DNA from: Arthrobacter sp. M4
GTDB lineage: Bacteria; Actinomycetota; Actinomycetes; Actinomycetales; Micrococcaceae
Assembly: GCF_020251205.1 (NCBI RefSeq)
Contig: NZ_JAIWYX010000002.1
Span: 186,001 to 250,000, forward strand
Direction of reading: 5' to 3'
DNA length: 64,000 nt
Every line of letters begins with the position of its first letter. Position 1 is the first letter of the stretch. The position numbers and the translations under genes were made by a program. This document shows positions 1-9,360 of this stretch, piece by piece. Below the pieces are notes generated by a model. That model was given only the letters and a program-made list of their open reading frames with translations. It was not told the origin of the DNA and searched no databases.

Positions 1-2
1 CG

Positions 3-512
3 GAGCACCGAACCATCACGATTTCCTCCGCAGGAAAGACCTTCTCGTTCACTGGCTGGAAGGTTGGCTGGGTTACCGGGCCCAGCCAACTCGTCGCAGC
101 GGTGCGCACGGTCAAGCAGTTCCTCACCTACAGTTCCGGAACCCCCTTCCAAAGCGCGATCGCCGTGGGATTGGATCTTCCCGATACTTTCTACGATGAC
201 ATCGCATCCACCCTCAAACGGAAGCGGGACATCCTGGCTGCCGGCCTCGAGGCGGCAGGCCTCACCGTCATGATGCCGCGTGGTACCTACTTTATTAATG
301 CCGACACCTCACCCCTTGGCATCAAAGATTCCGTCGACCTGGCCAGGCGGCTTCCACAGTTGGTGGGCGTCGCCGCCATCCCTGTTCCGGTGTTTTGCCA
401 CCCGGAGGGTGCGGAACGGACCAAGAGCCTTCTGCGCTTCGCGTTTTGCAAGAAGGAACCTGTCCTGGTGGAGGCCGCAGCCAGGCTGGCCACCCTGAAA
501 GACCGGCTGTGA
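3..512 (+). CDS. PLP-dependent class I aminotransferase, C-terminal part (5' end outside window)
   Basis: The reading frame is open from base 3 and ends at TGA 510-512, giving the last 169 residues of a fold-type I aminotransferase. The first residues contain SSAGKTFSFTGWKVGW, the block around the lysine that forms the Schiff base with pyridoxal phosphate (SAGKTFSxTGWKxGW is typical of the kynurenine/methionine/N-succinyl-DAP type subgroup). The rest matches the small C-terminal domain, ending in a segment with RFAFCKKEP that carries the conserved carboxylate-binding Arg region. The substrate cannot be fixed from this fragment. The downstream spermidine-synthase-like gene starts inside its stop codon (GTGA), so the two are probably co-transcribed. 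Confidence 0.9.
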   Translation, partial: EHRTITISSAGKTFSFTGWKVGWVTGPSQLVAAVRTVKQFLTYSSGTPFQSAIAVGLDLPDTFYDDIASTLKRKRDILAAGLEAAGLTVMMPRGTYFINADTSPLGIKDSVDLARRLPQLVGVAAIPVPVFCHPEGAERTKSLLRFAFCKKEPVLVEAAARLATLKDRL

Positions 513-1303
513 GCCGGGCTGTCGCGCCGGGGCCATCAGGCTCACGTTTCCTGCGCTCCTCCGGCCTCCACGCGACCATCGAACCGGACGCGTTCTCAGA
601 CGGTGGATATGTCCTTCTGATCGGCGGCGCCGAACAGTCACACGTAGACCTCGCCGACCCTGCCCACATCTTCTATGAGTATCTGCGCAGGATCGGCAAT
701 GTCATTGATCTGGCCGCTCCCCAAGGCAAGGCAATCAAGGCCCTTCACCTAGGGGCCGGAGCCTTGACACTGGCCCGCTACATCCAGGCAACCCGGCCGG
801 GCTCGGAGCAATGGGCCGTGGAACTGGAACGAGAACTGCTCGATTTCGTGCTCCAGCGGCTGCCGCTCCCGGAAGGCACCCGCCTAACCTCCATCATCGG
901 CGACGCACGGGACGCCCTGGGGGACCTGGCACCAGAGGCGATTTTCGACGTCGTTGTCCTTGACATCTTTTCCGGGCCGGAGGCGCCGGTTCACATCGCC
1001 TGCGAAGAGTTCTACGTAGAGGCAGCAGCCCGACTGGCTCCCAACGGAGTGCTCATCGTCAACGTTGGCGACGAAGCAGCACTGACCCTGGTCAAATCCC
1101 AAACTGCGGCGATGCGCCATGTCATGTCCGACGTCGCGGCGTTTGCGGAGAAAGGGATGTTCGACGGCCGCTACCCGGGCAACATCATTCTTTGCGGCAC
1201 AAAGGTCCCGTGGCCCGCTGAGTGGACTCGGGACCTTCTGGAGCGCGGCCCCCATCCGGCGGCGTTGCTGACCGGGGTTGAACTGGACAGGATCACCGGC
1301 TAG
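509..1303 (+). CDS. Spermidine synthase-like (SpeE family) methyltransferase-fold protein
   Basis: This 264-residue protein has the Rossmann-type methyltransferase fold of the spermidine synthase family: a glycine-rich ALHLGAGALTLARY strand-loop, an acidic ligand (WAVELE) and VVVLDIFSG followed by EFYVEAAARLAPNGVLIVNVGD. Family members transfer aminopropyl groups, but many actinobacterial paralogues of this size have no proven polyamine role, so the substrate is open. I chose the GTG at 509 because it overlaps the previous stop (GTGA) and the frame upstream of it lies wholly in the aminotransferase gene. It converges on rsmD with only 18 bases between the stops. Confidence 0.82.
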   Translation: MSRAVAPGPSGSRFLRSSGLHATIEPDAFSDGGYVLLIGGAEQSHVDLADPAHIFYEYLRRIGNVIDLAAPQGKAIKALHLGAGALTLARYIQATRPGSEQWAVELERELLDFVLQRLPLPEGTRLTSIIGDARDALGDLAPEAIFDVVVLDIFSGPEAPVHIACEEFYVEAAARLAPNGVLIVNVGDEAALTLVKSQTAAMRHVMSDVAAFAEKGMFDGRYPGNIILCGTKVPWPAEWTRDLLERGPHPAALLTGVELDRITG

Positions 1304-1321
1304 GCGGGTTCGGAGCGGAAG

Positions 1322-1888
1322 CTAAGCCGGCTCGGCAAACCAGAGCCGGGTTTCGCCATATTTCCTCTCGGCGAAACGCTCCAGGGTGGGCGGCCACTCA
1401 GGTTCCGGGGTCCGGGCTGAGCGTTCGACCACCACAACTGCTTCCTCGTCCAAATGTGCGGAAAGCTTATCCAGGACTGCCAATAGATCCGATTGGGACA
1501 AAGGATACGGCGGGTCCAGCAGTACGAGGTCCCAACGTGCGTCCCCGGCGGCGCGATCCAGGAAGGACTCCACCCGCGAGCGGTGGACAGTCACTTTTTT
1601 GAGGCCGATCGCCTGGTTGACCGTGTCGGCGTTGCGCTGGCACACCTCACTTGCCCTGCCATCCGATTCAACGAGGTCGACGGCGGCGGCACCGCGGCTG
1701 GCGCTCTCCACGCCCAAGGAGCCGGACCCGGCGTACAGGTCCAGAACCCTTGCCTCCGCAACGACGTCAAGCGCTTCAAGGCGTGAGAAAAGGGCTTCCT
1801 TGACCCGATCGGTAGTAGGCCGGGTTCCGGAGCCGGGAACACTCACCAGCGGCGTGCCCCCGGCCACACCGGCGATAATCCGGCTCAC
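1322..1888 (-). CDS. rsmD: 16S rRNA (guanine(966)-N(2))-methyltransferase RsmD
   Basis: RsmD methylates N2 of G966 in 16S rRNA during 30S assembly using S-adenosylmethionine. The 188-residue protein starts MSRIIAGVAGG, has the SAM-binding motif VLDLYAGSGSLGVESASRGA around residues 48-67, and the catalytic motif DLVLLDPPY (N/D-PPY) near residues 119-127, which is diagnostic for N2-guanine/N6-adenine methylases. The length is normal for the family. The start is GTG at 1888, 18 bases after the recG stop, with AAGGGCGG upstream. It is the last gene of the thiL-DAK2-recG-rsmD run. Confidence 0.95.
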   Translation of the reverse strand: MSRIIAGVAGGTPLVSVPGSGTRPTTDRVKEALFSRLEALDVVAEARVLDLYAGSGSLGVESASRGAAAVDLVESDGRASEVCQRNADTVNQAIGLKKVTVHRSRVESFLDRAAGDARWDLVLLDPPYPLSQSDLLAVLDKLSAHLDEEAVVVVERSARTPEPEWPPTLERFAERKYGETRLWFAEPA

Positions 1889-1906
1889 AGTGTGGCCGCC
1901 CTTGCT

Positions 1907-4216
1907 TTAGCCGCGTTCAAGGAACGCCTCCTTTTCGGGATTGAGGTAATCGTCAATGGCGGAGGCCAGGACGCGGTGGTGGAGCAGCTCCGGGTCCGCC
2001 GCCACAATGCGCTGCGCTTCCGTGCGAGCCCGGGCAATGACATCTTCGTGCTCAAGGACACGCAGGAGGCGGAGCGTCGACCGTCCTCCGGACTGGGAAG
2101 CTCCCAGTATGTCTCCCTCGCGGCGAAGGCGCAGGTCCTCCTGGGACAGTATGAATCCGTCGGTAGTGGCTGCGACTGCATCGAGCCGACGACGGCTGGG
2201 ATGGCCAGGTTCCAGCGTGGTGACCAGCAGGCAGGTTCCCGGTAGGCCGCCCCGGCCAACCCTTCCCCTGAGCTGGTGCAGCTGGGAAATGCCGAAGCGA
2301 TCGGCATCCAGGATAACCATGAGTGTGGCGTTGGGAACGTCCACGCCCACTTCTATCACCGTGGTGGAAACGATCAGGGACGTTTGATTGTTGGCGAAGG
2401 AAGCCATGGTCTCCGACTTGACGTCCGGGTCCTGGCGGCCGTGAAGGGGCTCCAGCCGGACGCCCTGCAGCGCCGGCTCATCGCGCAGCGTTTCGACGAC
2501 GGCTGTGACGGACGCCAATTGCCTTGCGGCGTCCTCCAGCTCGGAGTCAGTGGGCTCGGCTTCGCCGGGGCTGAAGTCGCCGTCGTCGTTATCCCCGATC
2601 TTGGGGCAGACAACATAGACCTGATGGCCGGCGTCGATCTCTTCGCGCGAGCGGGACCAGATCCTCCTGGCCCATTTGGGGTTTTCCGCAAGCCCCACAA
2701 CGTGGGTCCGAATAGGTGCCCGCCCAGCGGGCTGTTCGTCGAGGACAGAGGTTTCGAGGTCCCCGAAAACAGTCATCGCAACAGTTCGAGGAATAGGAGT
2801 TGCGGTCATGACCAGCAGGTGCGGCGGCCGATGTGCTTTGGCGCGGAGGGCGTCACGCTGCTCCACCCCAAACCTATGCTGCTCGTCCACAACAATGAGG
2901 CCCAGGTCGTGGAATACGGTCTTGTCACTCAGCAGAGCGTGGGTGCCGATAATGATTCCCGCGGTACCCGAGGCCGCATCGAGCATTGCCTGTTTGCGGA
3001 CCGCCGTCGGCATGGAACCGGTGAGAAGTGACACATGGACCTGTCCGGCACCGTCCGAAGGCGCGGCGGCTCCGAGCATGCCGGCCCCTCCCAGCAACCC
3101 ATCTGCGGCCAGGTTCCCCAACGTTCTTCGGATTGACTCAAAGTGCTGGGCTGCCAGGACCTCGGTGGGTGCCAGCAGCGCCGCCTGCCCACCGGCGTCG
3201 ACCACCTGGAGCATGGCACGCAAGGCCACGATGGTTTTACCGGACCCTACCTCGCCCTGCAGGAGCCTGTTCATAGGGGTGTCCTTGGCCAGTTCCTCGG
3301 ACAGCGTCTTGCCGACGGCGGACTGGCCCGCCGTCAGCGTGAACGGAAGCCGGGCGTCAAATGCTTCGAGCAGGCCGCCGGAGATCGGCCGGCGCGCCGT
3401 GGCCTCCTCTGCCGCAAGCTGTGCCCGGCGCCTGGCGAGCGCCGTCTGAAGGACAAGGGCCTCCTGGAAGCGGAAGCGGTCCCGCGCCTGCTGCCAGTCA
3501 GCGGCAGTTGCTGGCGCATGGATTTTCCGGTAGGCGTCCGAAAGGCTGATAAAGCCCTCACGTTCCGCCAGTTCCTCCGGCAACGGATCCACCAAGGAAT
3601 CAAGGTCCACGGTTTCCAACAGTGCGGAGACAACTTTTTGGATGGACCAACTGGTCATTTTGGCCGTTGCAGGGTAAACGGGCACCGGCATGGCTGCAAA
3701 TGCTTCCGGGTCAACTCCCCCGGGAGCGTCAGGGTCGGCATCGAGGAGCGTAAAGTCCGGATTGGTCAGGCCCAAGGCGCCACCGTAGCGCGTCACCTTG
3801 CCCGAAAACATGGCCCGGCGTCCCGGCTGCAGCTCGCTGCGGGCGCGGTAACCATTGAAGAAACTGATCTTGAGCGTGGCAGACCTCCCTCCGGGTGCCT
3901 CATCGCCAACGACGACGTCGGTCAGCGAGCCGCGCCGGGACCGCATCTGCCGGGTTGAGTTGGACAGCACGCGCGCGATGAGGGTGACCTCCTCGTCCTG
4001 CGGCAACTCGCCGATGGGGGTCAATTCGCCGCGGTTCAGGTAACGCCGGGGAAAGTAGTTCAGAAGCTCTCCCACGGTGCGCAGCGATAGATGCTTTTCA
4101 ATGGGGGCCGCGCTGCGTTTGCCCACTCGCCGTTCAAGGGGCAGCGAGAACTCGGTGTTGACCGGGGCTTCCCGGACGCCAGCCGGCAGGCCGCCCGGGA
4201 TGCGCTCAGGCGTCAT
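1907..4216 (-). CDS. recG: ATP-dependent DNA helicase RecG
   Basis: RecG remodels stalled replication forks and branch-migrates Holliday junctions. The 769-residue protein has the N-terminal wedge/OB region (about residues 40-165), Walker A GEVGSGKT at residues 321-328, the DExH box as VVDEQHRFGVEQR, motif III MTATPIPRT, and the C-terminal helicase half ending with LRGRVGRGG (motif VI) and the RecG tail LRLRREGDILGASQSG. All motifs are intact and the length is typical of actinobacterial RecG. The ATG at 4216 overlaps the end of the DAK2-domain gene by 11 bases, suggesting translational coupling. Confidence 0.97.
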   Translation of the reverse strand: MTPERIPGGLPAGVREAPVNTEFSLPLERRVGKRSAAPIEKHLSLRTVGELLNYFPRRYLNRGELTPIGELPQDEEVTLIARVLSNSTRQMRSRRGSLTDVVVGDEAPGGRSATLKISFFNGYRARSELQPGRRAMFSGKVTRYGGALGLTNPDFTLLDADPDAPGGVDPEAFAAMPVPVYPATAKMTSWSIQKVVSALLETVDLDSLVDPLPEELAEREGFISLSDAYRKIHAPATAADWQQARDRFRFQEALVLQTALARRRAQLAAEEATARRPISGGLLEAFDARLPFTLTAGQSAVGKTLSEELAKDTPMNRLLQGEVGSGKTIVALRAMLQVVDAGGQAALLAPTEVLAAQHFESIRRTLGNLAADGLLGGAGMLGAAAPSDGAGQVHVSLLTGSMPTAVRKQAMLDAASGTAGIIIGTHALLSDKTVFHDLGLIVVDEQHRFGVEQRDALRAKAHRPPHLLVMTATPIPRTVAMTVFGDLETSVLDEQPAGRAPIRTHVVGLAENPKWARRIWSRSREEIDAGHQVYVVCPKIGDNDDGDFSPGEAEPTDSELEDAARQLASVTAVVETLRDEPALQGVRLEPLHGRQDPDVKSETMASFANNQTSLIVSTTVIEVGVDVPNATLMVILDADRFGISQLHQLRGRVGRGGLPGTCLLVTTLEPGHPSRRRLDAVAATTDGFILSQEDLRLRREGDILGASQSGGRSTLRLLRVLEHEDVIARARTEAQRIVAADPELLHHRVLASAIDDYLNPEKEAFLERG

Positions 4217-5273
4217 GTTCGTGGACCGGCTCTCGGGGAACGGCCAGTTGGCTCACCGTGATGTCCGAGGGTTCGCCAAGGGAACGAATCAGCTCCACTG
4301 CCGGCGTAGCGTCCGGAACGTGGGCATGTACCCTCCAGCGGTAGTCGACGTCGGCGTCCTGGTCCCCGTGGGGCTCATGCGTGGCTCCGAGTTGGCTGAG
4401 GATAACGGAGTCCCCGAGTTCATCGAGTCTCTGGCGGAGCATGGCAGCGTCCAACGGCGACAGCGTGATGGTGCACATGATTTCCACCCCACCGTCATCC
4501 GGATGGTGCTGATGTATGTGCGGGTCCTGCGTGCGGTAGCCGTGCAGGCCCTCAAGAACCTCGTCCCGCAGTTCCTCGCCCAGCACCGCCGAGCGAAGGC
4601 AGTCGAGGATGAGCAGCATCCCCACCCCTCCGGCGTCCACCACATGGGCTGCGTGCAGCGGCGCCAATTGATCCTCAGTCCGGATCACGGCATCCAGGGC
4701 CGCCTCGACTGCCGCGTCAAGGGCAAGACCCAGGGCCAGGTTGCTTTCGTCACCGTTTTGCGCCGCGTCCACGGCACCGGCCGCGCGCGCCGCCGCTTCC
4801 AGGACGGAGAGCATGGTGCCGGGAACGGGCTCGCTAAGGGCCGACCAGGCACGCAGTTGGGCACGGTTGAGCGCCGAAGCCAAAAGGGGTGCGTTGAGCC
4901 GCGGCTTTCCCTGAAGCGGCTCGGCGAGGGCACAAAGGAAGACCGCGAACAAAGTTCCTGAATTGCCGCGTGCCTGCTCCATGGCGGCCTGACCCGCCCT
5001 GCCCAGAAGGGCACCAACGTCACCCAGCTGACTGGTTTCGCCAGGCCTTCCGCCTTCGCCAAGTGCTTCCTTGGCACTGTGGACAGCGGCAAAATCGTCA
5101 AGCGCGAGCTTGGCGGCACGGACCGTGAGATACAAGTTTGTGCCGGTGTCTCCATCGGCTACAGGGAAAATGTTGATGGCGTTGAGGCGGTCGCTGTGGT
5201 TTCCCAGCGTCGTTTCCGATTTGCCCAACCACCGCCTCATTGCTTGCGCGTTGGCGGCAATCTTAGTCTGCAA
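4206..5273 (-). CDS. DAK2 (DhaL-like) domain protein, FakA/YloV family
   Basis: The N-terminal half matches the DAK2/DhaL fold: LNAINIFPVADGDTGTNLY (residues about 30-48) is the Mg-ATP binding signature, and QARGNSGTLFAVFL is the second conserved block. In FakA, proteins of this family phosphorylate fatty acids carried by DegV-type partners; in actinobacteria a copy next to recG is common but its substrate is not established. The C-terminal about 150 residues correspond to the accessory domain of YloV-type proteins. The start shown is TTG (5273), overlapping the thiL stop by 11 bases; an ATG at 5240 (residue 12) is the alternative. No DegV gene lies in the window. Confidence 0.85.
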   Translation of the reverse strand: MQTKIAANAQAMRRWLGKSETTLGNHSDRLNAINIFPVADGDTGTNLYLTVRAAKLALDDFAAVHSAKEALGEGGRPGETSQLGDVGALLGRAGQAAMEQARGNSGTLFAVFLCALAEPLQGKPRLNAPLLASALNRAQLRAWSALSEPVPGTMLSVLEAAARAAGAVDAAQNGDESNLALGLALDAAVEAALDAVIRTEDQLAPLHAAHVVDAGGVGMLLILDCLRSAVLGEELRDEVLEGLHGYRTQDPHIHQHHPDDGGVEIMCTITLSPLDAAMLRQRLDELGDSVILSQLGATHEPHGDQDADVDYRWRVHAHVPDATPAVELIRSLGEPSDITVSQLAVPREPVHEHDA

Positions 5274-6276
5274 AATGATCCCATCCCACGGTGTCAGCAG
5301 GGCGCCCTGCTATCCGGACACCGCTGGACTCTCCGACTCCAGCGGCATGGATTGAGCCTATCGCAGTGAAGCCCTGGGGTAATGGGATACCTGCAGGAAA
5401 GGTAGCCAGCAAGCCGTGGTCCTCACCGCCTCCCAGCACCCACGCCGCCGGGTCCCCTCCCGTTACTGTCAACGCTGCCCTAAGTGGCTCGGCAAACGCG
5501 TCCAGTGCATCAGGATCGAAGTCGACCACGACGTCACTGGACACGGCCAGCCTTTCGCCGTCGCGGAGCAAGCCGTCTGACACGTCCATCATCGCCGTGG
5601 CGCCGGACGCGGCAGCAAGGGGCCCCGCATCCAGGGGAGGAATTGGGCGGCACTGGAGGTCCACCAGCCGACGCTGCTCCGCATTGAGTGCAGCCACGGG
5701 AGCAGTGCTTTCGAGCAGGGCCAGCCCTGCCGCGGCACATCCCACTGTCCCCGCCAATGCCACGACGTCGCCTGGCCGTGCGCCCGAGCGAAGGACCGGA
5801 CGTGCGCCCGCCAGCGTGCCCAGGACAGCTACTGTCACGGCAATCTCGCGGCCCCGGCCCAAATCACCACCGGCCACGGAGCAGCCGGCGGCGCCGAGGC
5901 CACGGATCCCTGCAGTAATACCATCCGCCAACTCCTCCACCCACGACACGGGCGTGGCAGGCGGCAGCGTCAGGCTGACCACCAATGACGTTGCCCTGCC
6001 TCCCATGGCGTTGATATCGCTGAGATTCTGCGCAGCGGCCTTCCAGCCCACGTCATAGCCAGTAGTGCGGTAGCCGTTGCGCCATTCGAGGCGAAAATCC
6101 TGGTCCTGGGTTTGCGTGTCAATCGACACCACGGCACGGCCATCAGGTGCATCCACGATCGCAGCATCGTCCCCCGGCCCCAGCAAGACGTGCCTGCCCT
6201 GCTCAAGGCGCGGGAAAATGCGCTGAAGGAGCTGGGATTCGGACAGGTCCGCGACGGTGAGTTGTTCTGCTGGCAC
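5263..6276 (-). CDS. thiL: Thiamine-monophosphate kinase ThiL
   Basis: ThiL phosphorylates thiamine monophosphate to thiamine diphosphate, the last step of cofactor synthesis. The 337-residue protein shows the AIR synthase-related fold: LGPGDDAAIVDA near residue 33 (nucleotide/metal loop), VVSIDTQTQDQDFRLEW, NLSDINAMGG (family signature NLSDxxAMG) and GGDLGRG in the middle, with MMDVSDGLLRDGERLA (residues about 220-235). Start is GTG at 6276. It is the first gene of the overlapping set thiL-DAK2-recG-rsmD. No TPP riboswitch was seen upstream. Confidence 0.95.
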   Translation of the reverse strand: MPAEQLTVADLSESQLLQRIFPRLEQGRHVLLGPGDDAAIVDAPDGRAVVSIDTQTQDQDFRLEWRNGYRTTGYDVGWKAAAQNLSDINAMGGRATSLVVSLTLPPATPVSWVEELADGITAGIRGLGAAGCSVAGGDLGRGREIAVTVAVLGTLAGARPVLRSGARPGDVVALAGTVGCAAAGLALLESTAPVAALNAEQRRLVDLQCRPIPPLDAGPLAAASGATAMMDVSDGLLRDGERLAVSSDVVVDFDPDALDAFAEPLRAALTVTGGDPAAWVLGGGEDHGLLATFPAGIPLPQGFTAIGSIHAAGVGESSGVRIAGRPADTVGWDHFAD

Positions 6277-6316
6277 GGCTCAACGCTACCCTGAAGCGCT
6301 GACAACCCAAGGCATG

Positions 6317-9001
6317 TCAGTACTGGATCGTCAGGCACCCCAGCTGGCTATTTCCGGATTTCAGCGGCGACACTCCAACGCCCCAGGTGCACACACGGTA
6401 TGTGCCGCGCTGCGTGACGGGAACGGAGGTCTCGTAACCGTGGTTGCCCGTGATCGAGAAGACGCGGTTGACGTCAGGTCGTTCCAAGTTGGCCGTGAAC
6501 GCGTATCCCTTGGTACTGCCGTCCGGATACGTGATGTACGTGTGCACAGGAATGCTTGCGTCTGTCACGGCCGGGTCGACTGTCCAGCCCTTCGCCACAA
6601 CCCGGGATCCCTGGCTGCTGGTCTGCACGCTGGCCGCTTCCAGGTAGCCAATAGCCGGCGGCGTTGCCTGGGCCGTGACGGAGCGGCAGTCCAGGAGGGC
6701 ATTCCCACGACTGACCGGGCTCACTGCCAAGGCGTAGACGCACACCCTGTAGGTCCCGGGTTGGGAAATCGACATGGACGTAGTGAATCCGTGGTTTCCG
6801 GGAACCTGCATGATCCTATTGACATCGCTGCGCGGCTGGTCAGCCGTGAAGGCGGCTGCCGTAGTGGTGCCGTCGGGGGCCGTGATGTACACGTGGACCG
6901 GAACGGACCGATCCGGCGTTCCTGGGTCATATGACCAGCCTGAAGTCGTGATGGCCGCATTGGTGCCATTTACGGCCACTGCCACTGTTTCGACGAAGCC
7001 AACAGGCGGATCCGCGGGGAAGGCGTCCAGCGTTTTACAGCCCAGCAGGCTGTTCCCTTCCGAAAGCCCACTGACTGCGAGGCCGTAGGCACAAACCTTG
7101 TAGCTGCCCCGCTGGGAAATTGGCATGGTCACTGAGTAGCCGTGATTTCCGGTTACGCCCATCACTGAGTTGACGTCGGGCCGGGGGCTGTCGGCAGTAA
7201 AGGCGCGGGCCGCCGTCGTCCCGTCCGGTGAGGTTACGTAGACGTGGACGGGAATCGAGGCGGCGGGAGTCCCGGCGTCGTACGTCCATCCGGTAACCGC
7301 AAGCTGGGCGCCAGCGGCGCCTGTGCCTGCAGTGACGGCCTCCAGGTAGCCGTACGGGGCTGGCACGCCGGCCACCGAGATGCTTCGGCAACCGAGACCG
7401 GCGTTGGCCATACTCCCCAAGGCATAGACGCAGACCTTGTACGTGCCCGGAGTCGACAAGTCAAATGTCCGGGAGAACCCGTGGTTCCCTTGAACCTGCA
7501 TGATCTGGTTGACGTCCGCCCGGGGCTGGTCCGCCGTCAGCACGTAGGGCGTCTCGGTACCGTTCGGCGCGGTGATGTAGACGTGGACCGGGATGGAGGC
7601 CGACGTGTTGGCGCCGTCCATGGCCCAGCCACGGACGGTAAGGGAAGCCTTGTCCGAGGTGCGCGACAGGTCAGCGCCTTCCCAGTAGCCCATAGCCGGG
7701 ATTCCGTATGGCCGGACCGTCACTGAAGCCGAGGCGTCAGAGATGGAGTCGATGGTGACGGTAGTTCCCGCATGTGTAGTGAACGTGTCTCCTGTTTGCC
7801 ATGCTTGCGTCTTGCTGTAGTTCCCGGAGAAAGGCAAGGTGGAGCGCGGCAGAAGGATGCTGCTGTAGTTCCCGCCCTGCTGGACAATCTTCACGCCCCG
7901 ATTGCCTGCCATGGCCACACCAGAGTCGTAGCCCACTGAAGTCCGGAGTTCGAGGTAATAGACCTCGCCGGAACGCGAGTCCGTAAATTTGACGGCCCGC
8001 TGCGAAGCAGTGCCCGCCCAGGGCTGCAGCGTGAAGCTTCGGGCCGAGGTGATGGTGCCGGCGTTGGCCACTTCGTCTCCCCGGCCAAGCCCCATCGAAT
8101 CCCAGTTTGGCGAACTGATGGCTGGCATCAGGTCGTAGTAGGAGATACCCATCAAGTCGATGTTGTCGCCATAGGTCCTGATACTGCACGTGCTGTCGGC
8201 AAAACCGCCGTAGGGTCCGGGTGCAACATCCTGGGCACCGCTCCCGCACTGCAGGCTGTTCGCATGGTCAAGGCCCAGGGCATGTCCAAATTCATGGGCA
8301 ACCACGGGGTTGGTCAGCCGACCGATCTGTGGCATCACGATGCGTCCGCCGACGCCGCCGTTACTGTATGTCATGCCCGCCGCGCCGTTGTTGAGGTAGG
8401 TGGAGCCAGGCACGAACATCACCAGGGCCTTCAGCGATGTCTGCGACCAGCCAAGCTCGCGAGCCACAATGTCCGCAATCTGGCCAGGCTGCATATTGGA
8501 CAAGGCCGAAGACGGAAAGGCGGAGTAAGCGGCAACAATTGACATACCCACACGGTTGTTCGACATAGCGCGCCAATAAGCGTTGGAACTCGTAATGGAG
8601 CCCTGGGCTGCAGACATTGGCACAGCTGCATCCGTTTCCGCCGCAGACTTATCCGCGAGCTTTACCGTGACCACGGTGGTCTGAATAACCCCGCCAAGCA
8701 TCGCGGCGGAATTCACTGACGCTGACGGTCCGGACCCTGGCTCGGGAGGAGTCTTGACAAAGTCCGTGTGGGGCTGGGGAGTTCCGGGGTCGGTTACACC
8801 GGGGGCGGCTGCCGATTGAGTGTGGGATCCGACGCCGGGATCAGTCACGCTGGGTGCCGAAGCAACTGCGCTCCCCGCAACAGCGAATGCCGAATTCGGC
8901 AATAGACAGCCAAACAGCGCGACGGCCAATACCAGTAAAGCTCGCACGAACAGTCGCAATTTTGATCCCTTACCCCAGATTCCGGACAATGCACAAGTCA
9001 T
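6317..9001 (-). CDS. Secreted metzincin-type zinc metalloprotease with four C-terminal repeats
   Basis: An 894-residue secreted protein. An N-terminal signal peptide (hydrophobic LFVRALLVLAVALFGCLL then AFA-V) precedes a catalytic region with HEFGHALGLDH at residues 236-246, the HExxHxxGxxH zinc site of metzincins (M11/M12-like). A Met-turn-like ISYYDLMP follows about 35 residues later. Residues 433-894 are four copies of a roughly 115-residue module sharing GW-x-D, SIPVHVYIT-PDGT, FTAD-PR-DVN, GNHGF and GTYxVCxYxL; each module has two or so conserved cysteines (VC, LxCR). The substrate is unknown. The ATG at 9001 has no clear ribosome site; a TTG at 8959 follows AAGGGATCAAAA and gives a better signal peptide, so it may be the true start. 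Confidence 0.85.
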   Translation of the reverse strand: MTCALSGIWGKGSKLRLFVRALLVLAVALFGCLLPNSAFAVAGSAVASAPSVTDPGVGSHTQSAAAPGVTDPGTPQPHTDFVKTPPEPGSGPSASVNSAAMLGGVIQTTVVTVKLADKSAAETDAAVPMSAAQGSITSSNAYWRAMSNNRVGMSIVAAYSAFPSSALSNMQPGQIADIVARELGWSQTSLKALVMFVPGSTYLNNGAAGMTYSNGGVGGRIVMPQIGRLTNPVVAHEFGHALGLDHANSLQCGSGAQDVAPGPYGGFADSTCSIRTYGDNIDLMGISYYDLMPAISSPNWDSMGLGRGDEVANAGTITSARSFTLQPWAGTASQRAVKFTDSRSGEVYYLELRTSVGYDSGVAMAGNRGVKIVQQGGNYSSILLPRSTLPFSGNYSKTQAWQTGDTFTTHAGTTVTIDSISDASASVTVRPYGIPAMGYWEGADLSRTSDKASLTVRGWAMDGANTSASIPVHVYITAPNGTETPYVLTADQPRADVNQIMQVQGNHGFSRTFDLSTPGTYKVCVYALGSMANAGLGCRSISVAGVPAPYGYLEAVTAGTGAAGAQLAVTGWTYDAGTPAASIPVHVYVTSPDGTTAARAFTADSPRPDVNSVMGVTGNHGYSVTMPISQRGSYKVCAYGLAVSGLSEGNSLLGCKTLDAFPADPPVGFVETVAVAVNGTNAAITTSGWSYDPGTPDRSVPVHVYITAPDGTTTAAAFTADQPRSDVNRIMQVPGNHGFTTSMSISQPGTYRVCVYALAVSPVSRGNALLDCRSVTAQATPPAIGYLEAASVQTSSQGSRVVAKGWTVDPAVTDASIPVHTYITYPDGSTKGYAFTANLERPDVNRVFSITGNHGYETSVPVTQRGTYRVCTWGVGVSPLKSGNSQLGCLTIQY
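6320..7705 (-). repeat. Four protein-level repeats of about 115 residues in the metalloprotease gene
   Basis: In-frame modules at residues about 433-547, 548-664, 665-781 and 782-894. Shared signature: G(Y/F)xE at the start, GW-x-x-D, SIPVHVY, DGT, FTAD, RxDVN, GNHG(F/Y), G(T/S)Y(R/K)VC and a closing GNxxLxCxxx. They look like beta-rich cell-surface or substrate-binding modules; no named domain is claimed. Confidence 0.85.
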
Positions 9002-9360
9002 ACTAATCGCAGAATGTCATAAAGCCGCACCCCTTGGGGAAATCCTGCGCGAATCCTGCGGAAATCCCGCGCTTCAATAACCAGTATTCTTGAGCCAATT
9101 CAGCGCCTTCCGGGCGATAATTTCGCGCCCGGTCATGCACCAGTGCAGCGCCAATCATAAACGCAGGACATGTCCTGGCAGCAGAGGCGAATTGGTCCGC
9201 CGCCAGGCCTTGCCCGGAAACCAAGTTGGCTTCGACACGCGCCATCGCGACGAAAAAACGGCCAACGTGTCCCCGCGCAAAAGCAATTAGAGGCAAGCAT
9301 CACATGTCCTCAATACCTGTACATAAACAAGCACGGGGACCAGGCGACTAGGCTGGATTC
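9002..9360. other. Non-coding gap between the protease and DUF3515 genes
   Basis: No convincing gene. The stretch next to the protease start holds two close copies of CGCAGGATT (minus strand, about 9041-9065). At the other end a TAGGCT box at 9349-9354 lies 6 bases before the ATG at 9361, which fits a leaderless promoter for the DUF3515 gene. An open frame of 97 codons on the minus strand (9003-9296) has no family resemblance and no ribosome site. Confidence 0.5.

Noticed and set aside
9003..9296. A 97-codon open frame on the minus strand upstream of the protease
   Set aside because: No recognisable domain, no ribosome site and it would cover the protease promoter.
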